Shown here piece by piece: positions 26,038 through 36,038 of a DNA stretch of 64,000 nucleotides. The position numbers were made by a program, and so were the translations under genes. Below the pieces are notes generated by a model. That model did not search any database. It was not told the origin of the DNA and was given only the letters and a program-made list of their open reading frames with translations. This DNA is from Desulfobulbaceae bacterium UBA2273. GTDB lineage: Bacteria; Desulfobacterota; Desulfobulbia; Desulfobulbales; Desulfurivibrionaceae. The stretch covers positions 25,907 through 89,906 of the forward strand of contig DDWZ01000014.1 of assembly GCA_002347095.1 (NCBI GenBank), in the 5' to 3' direction. Position 1 is the stretch's first letter. Each line of letters opens with the position of its first letter.

Positions 26038-27146
26038 TTGTCGATAACCTCGTCGATGTCCTTGTAGGCGCCGGCCGCTTCTTCCAGATCGCTGACCGAG
26101 CGGATGGCATGGATAATCCCCTGCTCGTCCAAACGCTTTTTTTCCTGAGCCAGATCCAACTGCCGCTGGGCCTGCTTGCGGCCCATCTTTCTGCCCGCGC
26201 CGTGGGCGCACGACTCGAAGCTCTCCTTGTTGCCCTTGCCCCGCACGATATAGCTGGGCGTGCCCTGGGAGCCCGGGACAATGCCGATCTCCCCTGCCTG
26301 GGCCCGGGTCGCACCCTTGCGATGGACTATGACATTTTTACCGAAATGCTCCTCCATGGCGGCGTAATTATGGGCGATATTGATCATCGGCTCAAAGGTT
26401 ACCGGCTGCACCACGGAGAGGATGGCATCCTTGACCCGCTCCATCATCATCTTCCGGTTGGCATAGGCGAACTCGACGCAGAAGCGCATTTCATGCAAAT
26501 AGATCTGCCCGGCCGGGCTGTTGATGGGCAAAAAGGCCAATTGCCAGTTCGGCGGAATCTTGGAGCCCCACTTCCTGTTCAGCTCCATGGCCAAGCGATT
26601 GTAATAGTTGGCAACCTTAAAGCCGAGGTTGCGGCTGCCGGAATGCACCATCAGCCAGACATGGCCGTCATTGCCCTTCTGGATTTCGATGAAATGGTTG
26701 CCGCCGCCCAGGGTGCCAAGCTGGGTGAGGGCGCTGCTGTATTCCCGGGCGATAACCGTCAGTTCCTCCAGGGGTATCTCGGACTTGGGCATGAGCCTGC
26801 GGTCCTGCGCCGTGTTATGGTGCTTGAAGCCAAGGGGGATGGTCCGTCTGATCTCAGCCAGGACTGCTTTCAATTTTTCCGTGGACAGGGTGGTAAGGGA
26901 GGTGCGCACGGCGCACATGCCGCAGCCGATATCAACGCCAACCGCATTGGGGATGACCATCTCTTCCGAGGCCATGACCCCGCCGATGGGCATGCCATAC
27001 CCTTGATGGGCATCGGGCATCACGGCAACATGCCTGAAAACAAAAGGCAGATTGGCCAGATTTTTAACCTGGGCCAGGGCGCCGGAGTCCATGTCGTCGA
27101 GCCAGAGCTTGATCGCGGTTTTTTCGGAAGTAATCACCTTTTTCAT
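25977..27146 (-). CDS. RtcB-family RNA ligase
   Basis: RtcB seals RNA 2',3'-cyclic phosphate (or 3'-phosphate) ends to 5'-OH ends with GTP and Mn2+. The 389-residue protein shows the metal-site motifs VGVDIGCGM (Cys), GTLGGGNHFIE, VHSGSRNLG and HNYA, and the guanylylated-His region SCAHGAGRKMGR. It is of the shorter branch common in anaerobes (E. coli RtcB is 408). No RNA-repair partners (RtcA, RtcR) are near. Its 3' end overlaps that of the double-AAA protease by 61 bases. Confidence 0.93.
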   Translation of the reverse strand: MKKVITSEKTAIKLWLDDMDSGALAQVKNLANLPFVFRHVAVMPDAHQGYGMPIGGVMASEEMVIPNAVGVDIGCGMCAVRTSLTTLSTEKLKAVLAEIRRTIPLGFKHHNTAQDRRLMPKSEIPLEELTVIAREYSSALTQLGTLGGGNHFIEIQKGNDGHVWLMVHSGSRNLGFKVANYYNRLAMELNRKWGSKIPPNWQLAFLPINSPAGQIYLHEMRFCVEFAYANRKMMMERVKDAILSVVQPVTFEPMINIAHNYAAMEEHFGKNVIVHRKGATRAQAGEIGIVPGSQGTPSYIVRGKGNKESFESCAHGAGRKMGRKQAQRQLDLAQEKKRLDEQGIIHAIRSVSDLEEAAGAYKDIDEVIDNQLDLVEVLVELRPLAVVKG

Positions 27147-27239
27147 TGTTTCGCCCTACTGTGTTGGCCGCAACACGTTGGCAGGACCAATTCGCCTTGC
27201 CTAACACGCCCTCTGCTTCTCCTCATACTGTAGTATTCA

Positions 27240-27336
27240 GATCGGACATCCGCAAAGCGAAATAAACGAGCCGAGCGGAAGAAGACGATATCGTCTTTAG
27301 ATCACTCGATTATTCGTTTTTTCCGGATCGTGCCGC
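27240..27336. repeat. Imperfect palindrome with 16-bp perfect core between rtcB and perR
   Basis: The core AAGACGATATCGTCTT (27282-27297) is a perfect palindrome. Weaker mirrored segments extend outward on each side (CGAAATAAACGAG against the inverse of CTCGATTATTCG). It fills the middle of the 306-base gap between the divergent rtcB and perR genes. It could be a small mobile palindromic unit or an operator; no gene is visible in the gap. Confidence 0.5.
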
Positions 27337-27452
27337 GGAGAAAAACCATTTCGCTTGGCTACAGGCCAAGGTGCAACGCCCTTGACCAAGAGAAGGGCAA
27401 CAATTATACTAAACTAAATTCTCGAAGTCTTTTCCCCGAGAGAGGTATCTCC

Positions 27453-27914
27453 ATGCTCGACCAGGATGAACAATCCCTGCATTCTCGGTTTACCAATTTT
27501 GAAAAGTTCTGCCGGAAAAAGGGGCTTAAAATGACCCACCAGCGGCTGGAAATCTATCGCGAGCTGCTCACCTCCAAGGATCATCCCACCGTCGAAGCTC
27601 TTTTTTTGCGAGTGCGGAAACGCATCCCCACCATCTCACTGGATACCGTCTACCGGACCCTTGCCTTGCTGGAAGAAGCCGGAATGACAAACCGCATCCA
27701 GACATCCGAAGGACTCACCCGGTTTGAATCGGACTACGGGGCCCATCATCATCTGATCTGTAAAAAATGCCAGACAATCGAGGATTTCACCTGGAAATCG
27801 TTTGACACCATGCTTCTGCCCCCGGAGTTGGAAGCATGGGGCGCTATCCAGACGAGGAATATCGTGGCCGAGGGAATCTGCACCGCATGCCTCAAAAAAG
27901 AAAAAAAACACTAA
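27453..27914 (+). CDS. perR: Fur-family peroxide-responsive repressor (PerR-like)
   Basis: The 153-residue protein has the Fur-family winged helix (MTHQRLEIYRELLTSKDHPT, TISLDTVYRTLALLEEAG), the regulatory metal site region (RFESDYGAHHHLICKKC) and two CxxC pairs (CKKC and CTAC) for structural zinc. PerR senses H2O2 by metal-catalysed His oxidation and represses peroxidase genes. Its location directly upstream of katG and rubrerythrin, with a 7-1-7 palindrome between, favours PerR over Fur or Zur. The ATG at 27453 has a GAGAGAGG site; the longer frame is not supported. Confidence 0.85.
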   Translation: MLDQDEQSLHSRFTNFEKFCRKKGLKMTHQRLEIYRELLTSKDHPTVEALFLRVRKRIPTISLDTVYRTLALLEEAGMTNRIQTSEGLTRFESDYGAHHHLICKKCQTIEDFTWKSFDTMLLPPELEAWGAIQTRNIVAEGICTACLKKEKKH

Positions 27915-27937
27915 AGTCGTTTTTTTGTTGCCTTTAA

Positions 27938-27952
27938 TAAGAATAATTCTTA
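27938..27952. promoter_or_regulatory. PerR-box-like operator
   Basis: TAAGAATAATTCTTA is a perfect 7-1-7 inverted repeat, the geometry of Fur/PerR sites. It starts 24 bases after the perR stop and overlaps a possible -35 (TTCTTA, with AATAAT 16 bases on), well placed to control katG. A second short palindrome, CTTATTAATAAG (28027-28038), lies nearer the gene. Confidence 0.6.
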
Positions 27953-28105
27953 AATAGTACAAGATCATAATAATGCTTCTTGCATCTCAGCCATTAAGGG
28001 AATTATCAAATTGATCAACTCGATATCTTATTAATAAGGAAGTCCAATGTATCAAGATGGCGCGCGGAAATTTTGACGCGCCGGTTATGCCGCAAAAGAA
28101 CGTAG

Positions 28106-30373
<2,268 letters not shown>

Positions 30374-30521
30374 TGGTGACATAACGGTTTGCCCGGCTCC
30401 TGGCCGGGAAAATAAAACAGCAAGCGTCAGATTGATATCCTGGTGCGGGCGCCGGAACAGCGGACGGAGTGCCCGCACCCCCCATTTGCTTAAACACAAT
30501 TCAAGAAAAAGGAAAAACACC

Positions 30522-31097
30522 ATGGCGAAACTACCGGGCTCACAGACTGAAAAGAACATCCTCACCGCCTTTGCCGGCGAATCCCAGGCGCGCAACCGCT
30601 ACACCTACTTTGCCTCCAAGGCAAAAAAGGACGGCTTTGTGCAGATTGCCGACATCTTTGAGGAGACTGCCAATCAGGAAAAGGAGCATGCCAAGCGGCT
30701 CTTCAAGATGCTGCAGGGCGGCGAGGTGATGGTCAGCGCCGCTTTCCCCGCCGGGATGATCGGTCCCACCCTGGACAATCTGAAGGAAGCGGCGGCCGGA
30801 GAAAAGCATGAATACTCCATCATGTATCCCGGCTTTGCCACCGTGGCCAAGGACGAGGGCTTCATCGAAATCGCCGATATCTTCATGGCCATTGCCGTGG
30901 CGGAAAAACAACACGAAAAACGCTATCTGGAACTGGCCGCCAACATTCTGGGAGGACGGGTTTTCAAACGGGACACCCCGGTGGTCTGGCGCTGCCGGAA
31001 CTGCGGCTATCTGCACCATGGCACCGAGGCGCTGGCCGAATGCCCCGCCTGCGCCCACGCCCAAGCGCACTTCGAACTGCTCGGCGAGAACTGGTAA
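30522..31097 (+). CDS. Rubrerythrin
   Basis: This 191-residue non-heme peroxidase has an N-terminal ferritin-like four-helix bundle with the diiron ligands (TAFAGESQARNRYTYFA, EETANQEKEHAKRLF, AIAVAEKQHEKRYLEL) and a C-terminal rubredoxin-like knuckle (CRNCGYLHHG, CPACAHAQAHFEL). It reduces H2O2 to water with electrons from rubredoxin or NADH-linked partners. It lies 148 bases after katG, and is probably under the same peroxide control. ATG at 30522 follows AAAAAGGA. Confidence 0.95.
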   Translation: MAKLPGSQTEKNILTAFAGESQARNRYTYFASKAKKDGFVQIADIFEETANQEKEHAKRLFKMLQGGEVMVSAAFPAGMIGPTLDNLKEAAAGEKHEYSIMYPGFATVAKDEGFIEIADIFMAIAVAEKQHEKRYLELAANILGGRVFKRDTPVVWRCRNCGYLHHGTEALAECPACAHAQAHFELLGENW

Positions 31098-31112
31098 AAT
31101 CGTGAGGCCATC

Positions 31113-31787
31113 ATGATCCCTTGGCAGTTGCTGGATAGCGCCCCGGTGCCCGGAGGCGCCGAAACGCTGCACCTATATAGACGGGGCGCCGAGTTTTCCA
31201 TCCGGGTGGATGGCGATGAACTGATGAACAGCCGGGTTCATGGCTCGGAGGATGCCTTGGCCGAACTTGCCTGCGCACGGCTTGCCGGGCTCCCCTCCCC
31301 CAGGGTCCTGATCGGCGGTCTGGGCATGGGCTATACCGCGGCGGCGGCATTGTCGCGGCTCAACGCCCAAGCCGAAGTGGTGGTGGCCGAACTGCTCCCG
31401 GCGGTGGTGGCCTGGAACAGGGGGGTTCTTGCCGGCCTGGCCGGGAACCCCCTGGATGACGGTCGGGTTTCGCTGCGGGTGATTGATGTCGCCGAAATTT
31501 TAAAAACGGAACAGCAGGGGTACGATGCCATCCTGCTCGATGTGGATAACGGACCCGAGGGATTGACCCGCTCCGGCAACGACTGGCTCTATACCAGGGG
31601 GGGCTTGATCGCCGCCCGTGCCGCCCTGAAACCCTCGGGCATCCTGGCCATCTGGTCCGCCACTTCCGACCCCGCCTTTTCCAAACTGCTGCGCCAGGCA
31701 GGATTCACGGTGGAAGAGGTCGCGGTCCGGGCGCGGGGACGCAAGGGCGGCAGCAGACATATGATCTGGCTTGCCCAACGCGAATAA
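31113..31787 (+). CDS. Spermidine synthase-fold, SAM-dependent transferase
   Basis: The 224-residue protein has the Rossmann core of spermine/spermidine synthases (VLIGGLGMGYTAAAAL, VVVAELLPAVVAWN, YDAILLDVDNGP), but is shorter than SpeE and its active-site loop DVDNGPEGLT differs from the canonical DxxDP pattern. Aminopropyl or methyl transfer cannot be told apart here. It starts 15 bases after rubrerythrin and is probably in the same transcript. Confidence 0.75.
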   Translation: MIPWQLLDSAPVPGGAETLHLYRRGAEFSIRVDGDELMNSRVHGSEDALAELACARLAGLPSPRVLIGGLGMGYTAAAALSRLNAQAEVVVAELLPAVVAWNRGVLAGLAGNPLDDGRVSLRVIDVAEILKTEQQGYDAILLDVDNGPEGLTRSGNDWLYTRGGLIAARAALKPSGILAIWSATSDPAFSKLLRQAGFTVEEVAVRARGRKGGSRHMIWLAQRE

Positions 31788-31947
31788 CAAGCGGATTGAC
31801 CTGCGGCAACGACCAAGAGTTCTGTGCCCATGGGCGATCTCCACCAAAAAACCGAAACTCCGCCACCGGCATTGTTCCGCGGTAAACAACCGCCTGCGGC
31901 GGGCCGATCGCCTGCATCCGCGAGCTGACGGCTGAACGAGAGCGTTG

Positions 31948-33811
31948 AGCCTGTATAAAAACTCAACTCATTGTAATTTCGACTTTATTTATACATCTAA
32001 GCACTGTACAATGACTGCAATATCCCGGAACAAAGCCGCTTAACTACAGCACAAGGATATTGCATCATGGCCCGCTACAAACCTTACTCGTACGCTCAGG
32101 GCAAGTTCATCCCCGTTCACTTCGCCAAGCAGATTCTGCCCGGCACCTTCGAATACTCCCTGGACCACCTCATCAATCATGAGCTTGACCTTTCCCTGTT
32201 CGACGCCCGCTTCGGCAACGACCAGACCGGCGCCACGGCCTACGATCCCCGGATTCTTTTGAAGATCGTGCTCTACGCCTACTCGCGGGGCATTGTCTCC
32301 AGCCGGAAGATCGAGCAGGCCTGCCGGGAAAACGTGATCTTCATGGCCCTGTCCGCAGACACCCGGCCCCATTTCACCACCATTGCCGATTTCATCTCCT
32401 CCATGGACAAGGAGATCATCCATCTGTTCCGGGATGTGCTGCTGGTCTGCGACGATCTGGGGTTGATCGGTAAGGAGATGTTCGCCATCGACGGCTGCAA
32501 GATGCCTTCGAATGCCAGTAAGGAATGGAGCGGCACCAGGGCGGATTTCGAGAAAAAAGCAGCCAAGCTGGAGAAGGCCATAGCCCACATCATCACCACC
32601 CACCGGGAACATGACCGGAAGCAGACGGACAAGGATATCGTTGCCAGGGAAGAGCAGTATGTGGAAACCCTGCGCAAGCGGGCCAGCAAAATCAGGGAGT
32701 GGTTGAAAGACAACGACGACAAACCGGGCAAAACCGGCAAGCCGAAGAAGAGCAATATCACGGACAACGAATCCGCCAAGATGAAGACCTCCCATGGCGT
32801 GATCCAGGGCTATGACGGGGTGACCACCGTGGACGGCAAGCACCAGATCATCGTGCATGCCGAGGCGTTCGGCGAGGCCCAGGAGCATGATCTGCTGAAG
32901 CCCATGGTGGACGGAGCCAGGGAGAACTTTCAGGCCATCGGCAAGGATGAGGATGTTTTCACGAAAACCAAGCTCTCGGCGGACAGCGGATTTCACACGG
33001 AAGAGAACATGAAGATGCTGTCTGACGAGGAGGTGGACGCCTACGTGGCGGACAACCTTTTTCGCAAACGCGACCCCTGTTTTGCGGGTGCGGACCGGTA
33101 CAGGGAGCGCCACCGGAAAGAGCGGACGAAACTCGCGGGAAGAAGTAGCGGCTTGTTTTCAACCGCCGATTTTGTTTTCCCCGAGGATCTGAGCTACTGT
33201 CTCTGCCCGGCAGGAAAACGGTTGTACCGCAGCGGCAACAATGTCGCGGTCAGAAATTTTCTGGCTACCAAATTCAAGGGGCCGGAATCGGCTTGTGTAC
33301 CCTGCAAGCTCCGCACGCAATGCCTGCGGCATCCCGAGCGGACGAAAATCAGGCAGGTGGCTTATTTCCATGGCCGGTCCGCCAAGGGAAAGGAAACATT
33401 CACAGAAAAGATGAAGCGAAAGATCGACTCCACCGCAGGCCGTGCCCTGTACAGCATGCGTGTAGCCATCGCGGAGCCGCCTTTTGCCAATATCTGCCAC
33501 ATCATGGGCCTGGATCGTTTCACCTTGCGGGGCAAGAGAAAGGTGAACATCCAGTGGAATCTGTTCTGTATCGTCCATAACCTAAAAAAAGTGGCGCGAT
33601 ACGGGCCACTTTTTACGTGATCAGCAGGGAAAAGCTGAAACTGTTTGACAACAAAGCGGATTCTGGCAAAGTAATGGAGCCGGAGGGCAGGAGCAGCCAA
33701 GAAAGAAGCTGGAAACAGAACAGATAAACCGGAAAGCCAGATCGGAAGCGGCGAAAAAATAAATCCGCCCTCATTCGGCGAACCATTTGAAATCGAGTTT
33801 TTCTACAGACT
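31948..33811 (+). mobile_element. IS1182-family insertion sequence with 5-bp target duplication
   Basis: The ends AGCCTGTATAAAAACT (31948-31963) and the inverse AGTTTTTCTACAGACT (33796-33811) match at 14 of 16 positions. The direct repeat CGTTG lies immediately outside both ends (31943-31947 and 33812-33816), a probable target duplication. The element holds one transposase, intact, and about 190 bases of non-coding right end. The flanking 160 bases on the left and 190 on the right show no complete gene, so it sits in an intergenic or decayed region. Confidence 0.8.
32067..33620 (+). CDS. IS1182-family DDE transposase
   Basis: The 517-residue protein has the layout of IS1182 transposases: an N-terminal helical DNA-binding domain (YDPRILLKIVLYAYSRGIVSSRKIE), the catalytic core with Asp (MFAIDGCKMPSNAS), second Asp (LSADSGFHTEENMKML), and a C-terminal Glu region after a zinc-knuckle-like segment (CLCPAGK, CVPCKLRTQC). 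The internal charged coiled coil (about 170-240) is typical. There is no frameshift, so it may be active. Confidence 0.92.
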   Translation: MARYKPYSYAQGKFIPVHFAKQILPGTFEYSLDHLINHELDLSLFDARFGNDQTGATAYDPRILLKIVLYAYSRGIVSSRKIEQACRENVIFMALSADTRPHFTTIADFISSMDKEIIHLFRDVLLVCDDLGLIGKEMFAIDGCKMPSNASKEWSGTRADFEKKAAKLEKAIAHIITTHREHDRKQTDKDIVAREEQYVETLRKRASKIREWLKDNDDKPGKTGKPKKSNITDNESAKMKTSHGVIQGYDGVTTVDGKHQIIVHAEAFGEAQEHDLLKPMVDGARENFQAIGKDEDVFTKTKLSADSGFHTEENMKMLSDEEVDAYVADNLFRKRDPCFAGADRYRERHRKERTKLAGRSSGLFSTADFVFPEDLSYCLCPAGKRLYRSGNNVAVRNFLATKFKGPESACVPCKLRTQCLRHPERTKIRQVAYFHGRSAKGKETFTEKMKRKIDSTAGRALYSMRVAIAEPPFANICHIMGLDRFTLRGKRKVNIQWNLFCIVHNLKKVARYGPLFT

Positions 33812-34006
33812 CGTTGGCTCGACCAGAACACGTTCCGGGATGGCGCGGCGCTCTGCCAGACGATTCCCGGCGCCCCCGCCATGCAGGAGATGAAGCGGTT
33901 CACCTCTCTCCTCATGAGTGCATCCTGTTATTTTGCTTGTCTTTTTCCACCGTGCCAGGCGATACTAAAGTTTACCCTCAAACACCTAACACAAGGAGGA
34001 GCTATT

Positions 34007-35107
34007 ATGCAAAGATGGAAAATACTGTTGTGCCTGATGGGGCTCGGTCTTCTTGCTGCTTGCGGAACGAAACAGGCAAATCTCCCCCACGACGGCGGAG
34101 ATCTTGCCGCCAAACTCGGGCAGGGCTATGTGCAGAAAGTGGATACGGCCCTGTTTATGCTGGACGCCTCTTCGACCATGTTCGACGGCTATGAAGGGGT
34201 ACAAAAATTCAGCACGGCGCAAAATCTCCTTCTCCGCATGAACAGCGCCATTGCAGGCCTGAAACTGGATTCCGGCCTGATCGTCTTCGGCCCGTCAACC
34301 GGTCCGAACCTCCGGGACAGCAATCTCGTCTATGGCGTGAAAACCCACAACGCCGCTGACTTTGCCAAAACGGTCATTGCCACCAAAATAGGGGGGCTCA
34401 CTCCCCTGGCCAAGCCCCTCACCGGCGGGATCGATGCTCTGAAAAACAGCAAGGGCCGTATTGCCGTGATTCTGGTCAGTGACGGCCTGGACACCAATAC
34501 CGCAGATCCCGTCAAAGCTGCGGCGGAACTTAAAAATGCCTATGGCGACAGAATCTGCATCTACACTGTGCTGATCGGCAACAACCCGAAAGGCAAGGCA
34601 GCCCTGGAAGGCATAGCCAAGGCCGGCGGCTGCGGATTTGCCACCACAGCGGACACCCTGGCTTCCGGCAAGGAACTGACCAGTTTCCTGGAAAGGGTAT
34701 TCCTGGAAAAGGGAGCCCTGGAAAAAGTCCCGGCAGCCAAACCAGTACCGGCAGAACCAGTACCGGCAGAACGCGTTGTCTTGCGCGGGATCAACTTTGA
34801 TTTTGACAAGGCCGTCATCAAGCCGGAATTCATGCCGGTGCTGGATGTGGCTCAAAGCATTCTGAAGGAACAGCCGGATCTCAAAGTGGTGATCGAAGGT
34901 CACACCTGCTCCATGGGCACCGACGCATACAACCAGAATCTTTCTGAGCGCCGGGCCAAGGCGGTCTATGATTACTTGGTGAAAAAAGGCGTCAATGCGG
35001 CTAAACTCAGCACAGTTGGCCTTGGCGAAACACAGCCCATGGCCGACAACAAAACGGAAAGCGGCCGGGAACTCAACCGGCGGGTTGAGTTCAAGCTTGT
35101 GCAATAA
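34007..35107 (+). CDS. VWA-OmpA lipoprotein
   Basis: The 366-residue protein begins with a lipobox signal (LCLMGLGLLAACGT). Residues 45-240 form a von Willebrand A domain with a MIDAS-like site (LFMLDASSTM, GGLTPLAKPLTGG, VILVSDGLD), and residues 260-366 an OmpA/MotB peptidoglycan-binding domain (INFDFDKAVIKPEFMPVL, IEGHTCSMGTDAYNQNLSERRA, NRRVEF). A repeated KPVPAEPVPAE linker joins them. It probably anchors to murein and binds a protein partner. Start at 34007 has AAGGAGGAG upstream. Confidence 0.92.
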   Translation: MQRWKILLCLMGLGLLAACGTKQANLPHDGGDLAAKLGQGYVQKVDTALFMLDASSTMFDGYEGVQKFSTAQNLLLRMNSAIAGLKLDSGLIVFGPSTGPNLRDSNLVYGVKTHNAADFAKTVIATKIGGLTPLAKPLTGGIDALKNSKGRIAVILVSDGLDTNTADPVKAAAELKNAYGDRICIYTVLIGNNPKGKAALEGIAKAGGCGFATTADTLASGKELTSFLERVFLEKGALEKVPAAKPVPAEPVPAERVVLRGINFDFDKAVIKPEFMPVLDVAQSILKEQPDLKVVIEGHTCSMGTDAYNQNLSERRAKAVYDYLVKKGVNAAKLSTVGLGETQPMADNKTESGRELNRRVEFKLVQ

Positions 35108-35125
35108 CCGGACACTCAACAAGTA

Positions 35126-35149
35126 AGGGGCAGCCAACGAGGCTGTCCC
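35126..35149 (+). terminator. Hairpin after the VWA-OmpA gene
   Basis: GGGGCAGCC and GGCTGTCCCC pair with one bulge around a 5-base loop, 18 bases after the stop. There is no T-run, so read-through into the next gene (17 bases on) is likely. Confidence 0.45.
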
Positions 35150-35165
35150 CTCACGGAAAATATCC

Positions 35166-35615
35166 ATGAAACACTTCTGCCTGCCAGGACGGCAACCGCT
35201 TTGGCTGATTTTTATTTTCACGGCCCTGCTGTTGCCGTTGTTTGTTCAGAGCCCGGCCCTGGCCGGAGAAGTTGTGCCGCCTGCCATTCTGACAAGCTTC
35301 GAGGGCTTCAGCAGAAACTGGATGGCACGGCTTGAGCAGGTCAACCAGCAGAATCTCCAGGGCGTGAAACCCGAAGCAGCAGCTAACGACCGGGTGGTCG
35401 GCCGCTATATTTGTTATGGGCCGGACTGCATACGGGAAGTCCGCGGCACCGATTCCAAGGCCACACCCTATGTGGGAATTCTCCGCTATCCCCAGAAAGT
35501 GATGGAGAAAGAAGGGGATACCCTGCAAAAAATGAAGGAACACCCCGGCACCCAAGCCAGCGAAATCCAGGTCACGGAGATTTTTCGCTACACCAAAGGC
35601 CGCTGGGTGTATTGA
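35166..35615 (+). CDS. Small secreted protein of unknown function
   Basis: The 149-residue protein has a signal peptide (LWLIFIFTALLLPLFVQSPALAGE) and a mature part of about 115 residues with one Cys pair (YICYGPDCIREV). The C-terminal half (TPYVGILRYPQKVMEKEGDTLQK, EIFRYTKGRWVY) looks like a compact alpha/beta domain. I do not recognise a family. It follows the VWA-OmpA lipoprotein and ends at a strong terminator, so the two probably form a unit. Confidence 0.75.
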   Translation: MKHFCLPGRQPLWLIFIFTALLLPLFVQSPALAGEVVPPAILTSFEGFSRNWMARLEQVNQQNLQGVKPEAAANDRVVGRYICYGPDCIREVRGTDSKATPYVGILRYPQKVMEKEGDTLQKMKEHPGTQASEIQVTEIFRYTKGRWVY

Positions 35616-35636
35616 TTTTTTTTGGCTATGCTGCAA

Positions 35637-35675
35637 CCCCCATCCGGAGCGAGGTTCCGGATGGGGTTTTTTTTT
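35637..35675 (+). terminator. Rho-independent terminator
   Basis: CCCCATCCGGA and TCCGGATGGGG form a perfect 11-bp stem with an 8-base loop, followed by nine T. It closes the VWA-OmpA transcription unit and separates it from the selenoprotein-tauE pair. Confidence 0.92.
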
Positions 35676-35813
35676 ATGCTCTTCCGGCAACAATTGTCGC
35701 ATCCGCTCCCGGCTGGACAAATGCTCCGCCGGGGGGTATAGAAAAAAATCATCCTGCCCGGATGACCGGCGGCTGCCGCCACGGCTTACCCCATATCCCG
35801 CAGGAGGATTTTC

Positions 35814-36038
35814 ATGCCGCGCCTGATCTGTTACTGTTTTGGTTACACCGAAGAGGATCTGCGTCAGGATGTCGTGAAAAATGGCCGCTCGCTGATCATG
35901 GAGCGCATTGTAGCCGAAAAGAAAAATGGCTGCTGCCGGTGCGCGGAGAAAAACCCCGCCGGCCGCTGATGCCTGGCCGAGGTCCGCCAGGTGGTGGACG
36001 CAACACTGAAAAGCCTTCCTGCAAAGGAGAACCGCTGA
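35814..36038 (+). CDS. BFD/CopZ-N-type [2Fe-2S] protein, probable selenoprotein (in-frame UGA at codon 52)
   Basis: With the TGA at 35967-35969 read as selenocysteine, this is a 74-residue protein starting MPRLICYCFGYTEED after AGGAGG. It has the Cys pattern of BFD-like/CopZ N-terminal domains: CYC (6, 8), CCRC (40, 41, 43), then Sec-Cys (52, 53), where relatives have Cys-Cys after the NPxGR segment. Family-like sequence continues past the UGA (CLAEVRQVVDATL), and the final TGA overlaps the tauE ATG (TGATG). A hairpin fitting the bacterial SECIS rules lies downstream (35982-35999). If UGA were a stop the product would be 51 residues lacking two ligands. It probably binds a [2Fe-2S] cluster and works in electron transfer or metal or sulfur handling with TauE. 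Confidence 0.85.
35982..35999 (+). promoter_or_regulatory. bSECIS-like hairpin for UGA recoding
   Basis: GTCCGCC and GGTGGAC pair over 7 bp (one G-U) around the loop AGGT. The loop begins 19 bases after the UGA and has G in its second position. Known bacterial SECIS elements have an apical loop 16-37 bases from UGA with a G in the first two loop positions, so both rules are met. Confidence 0.7.
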
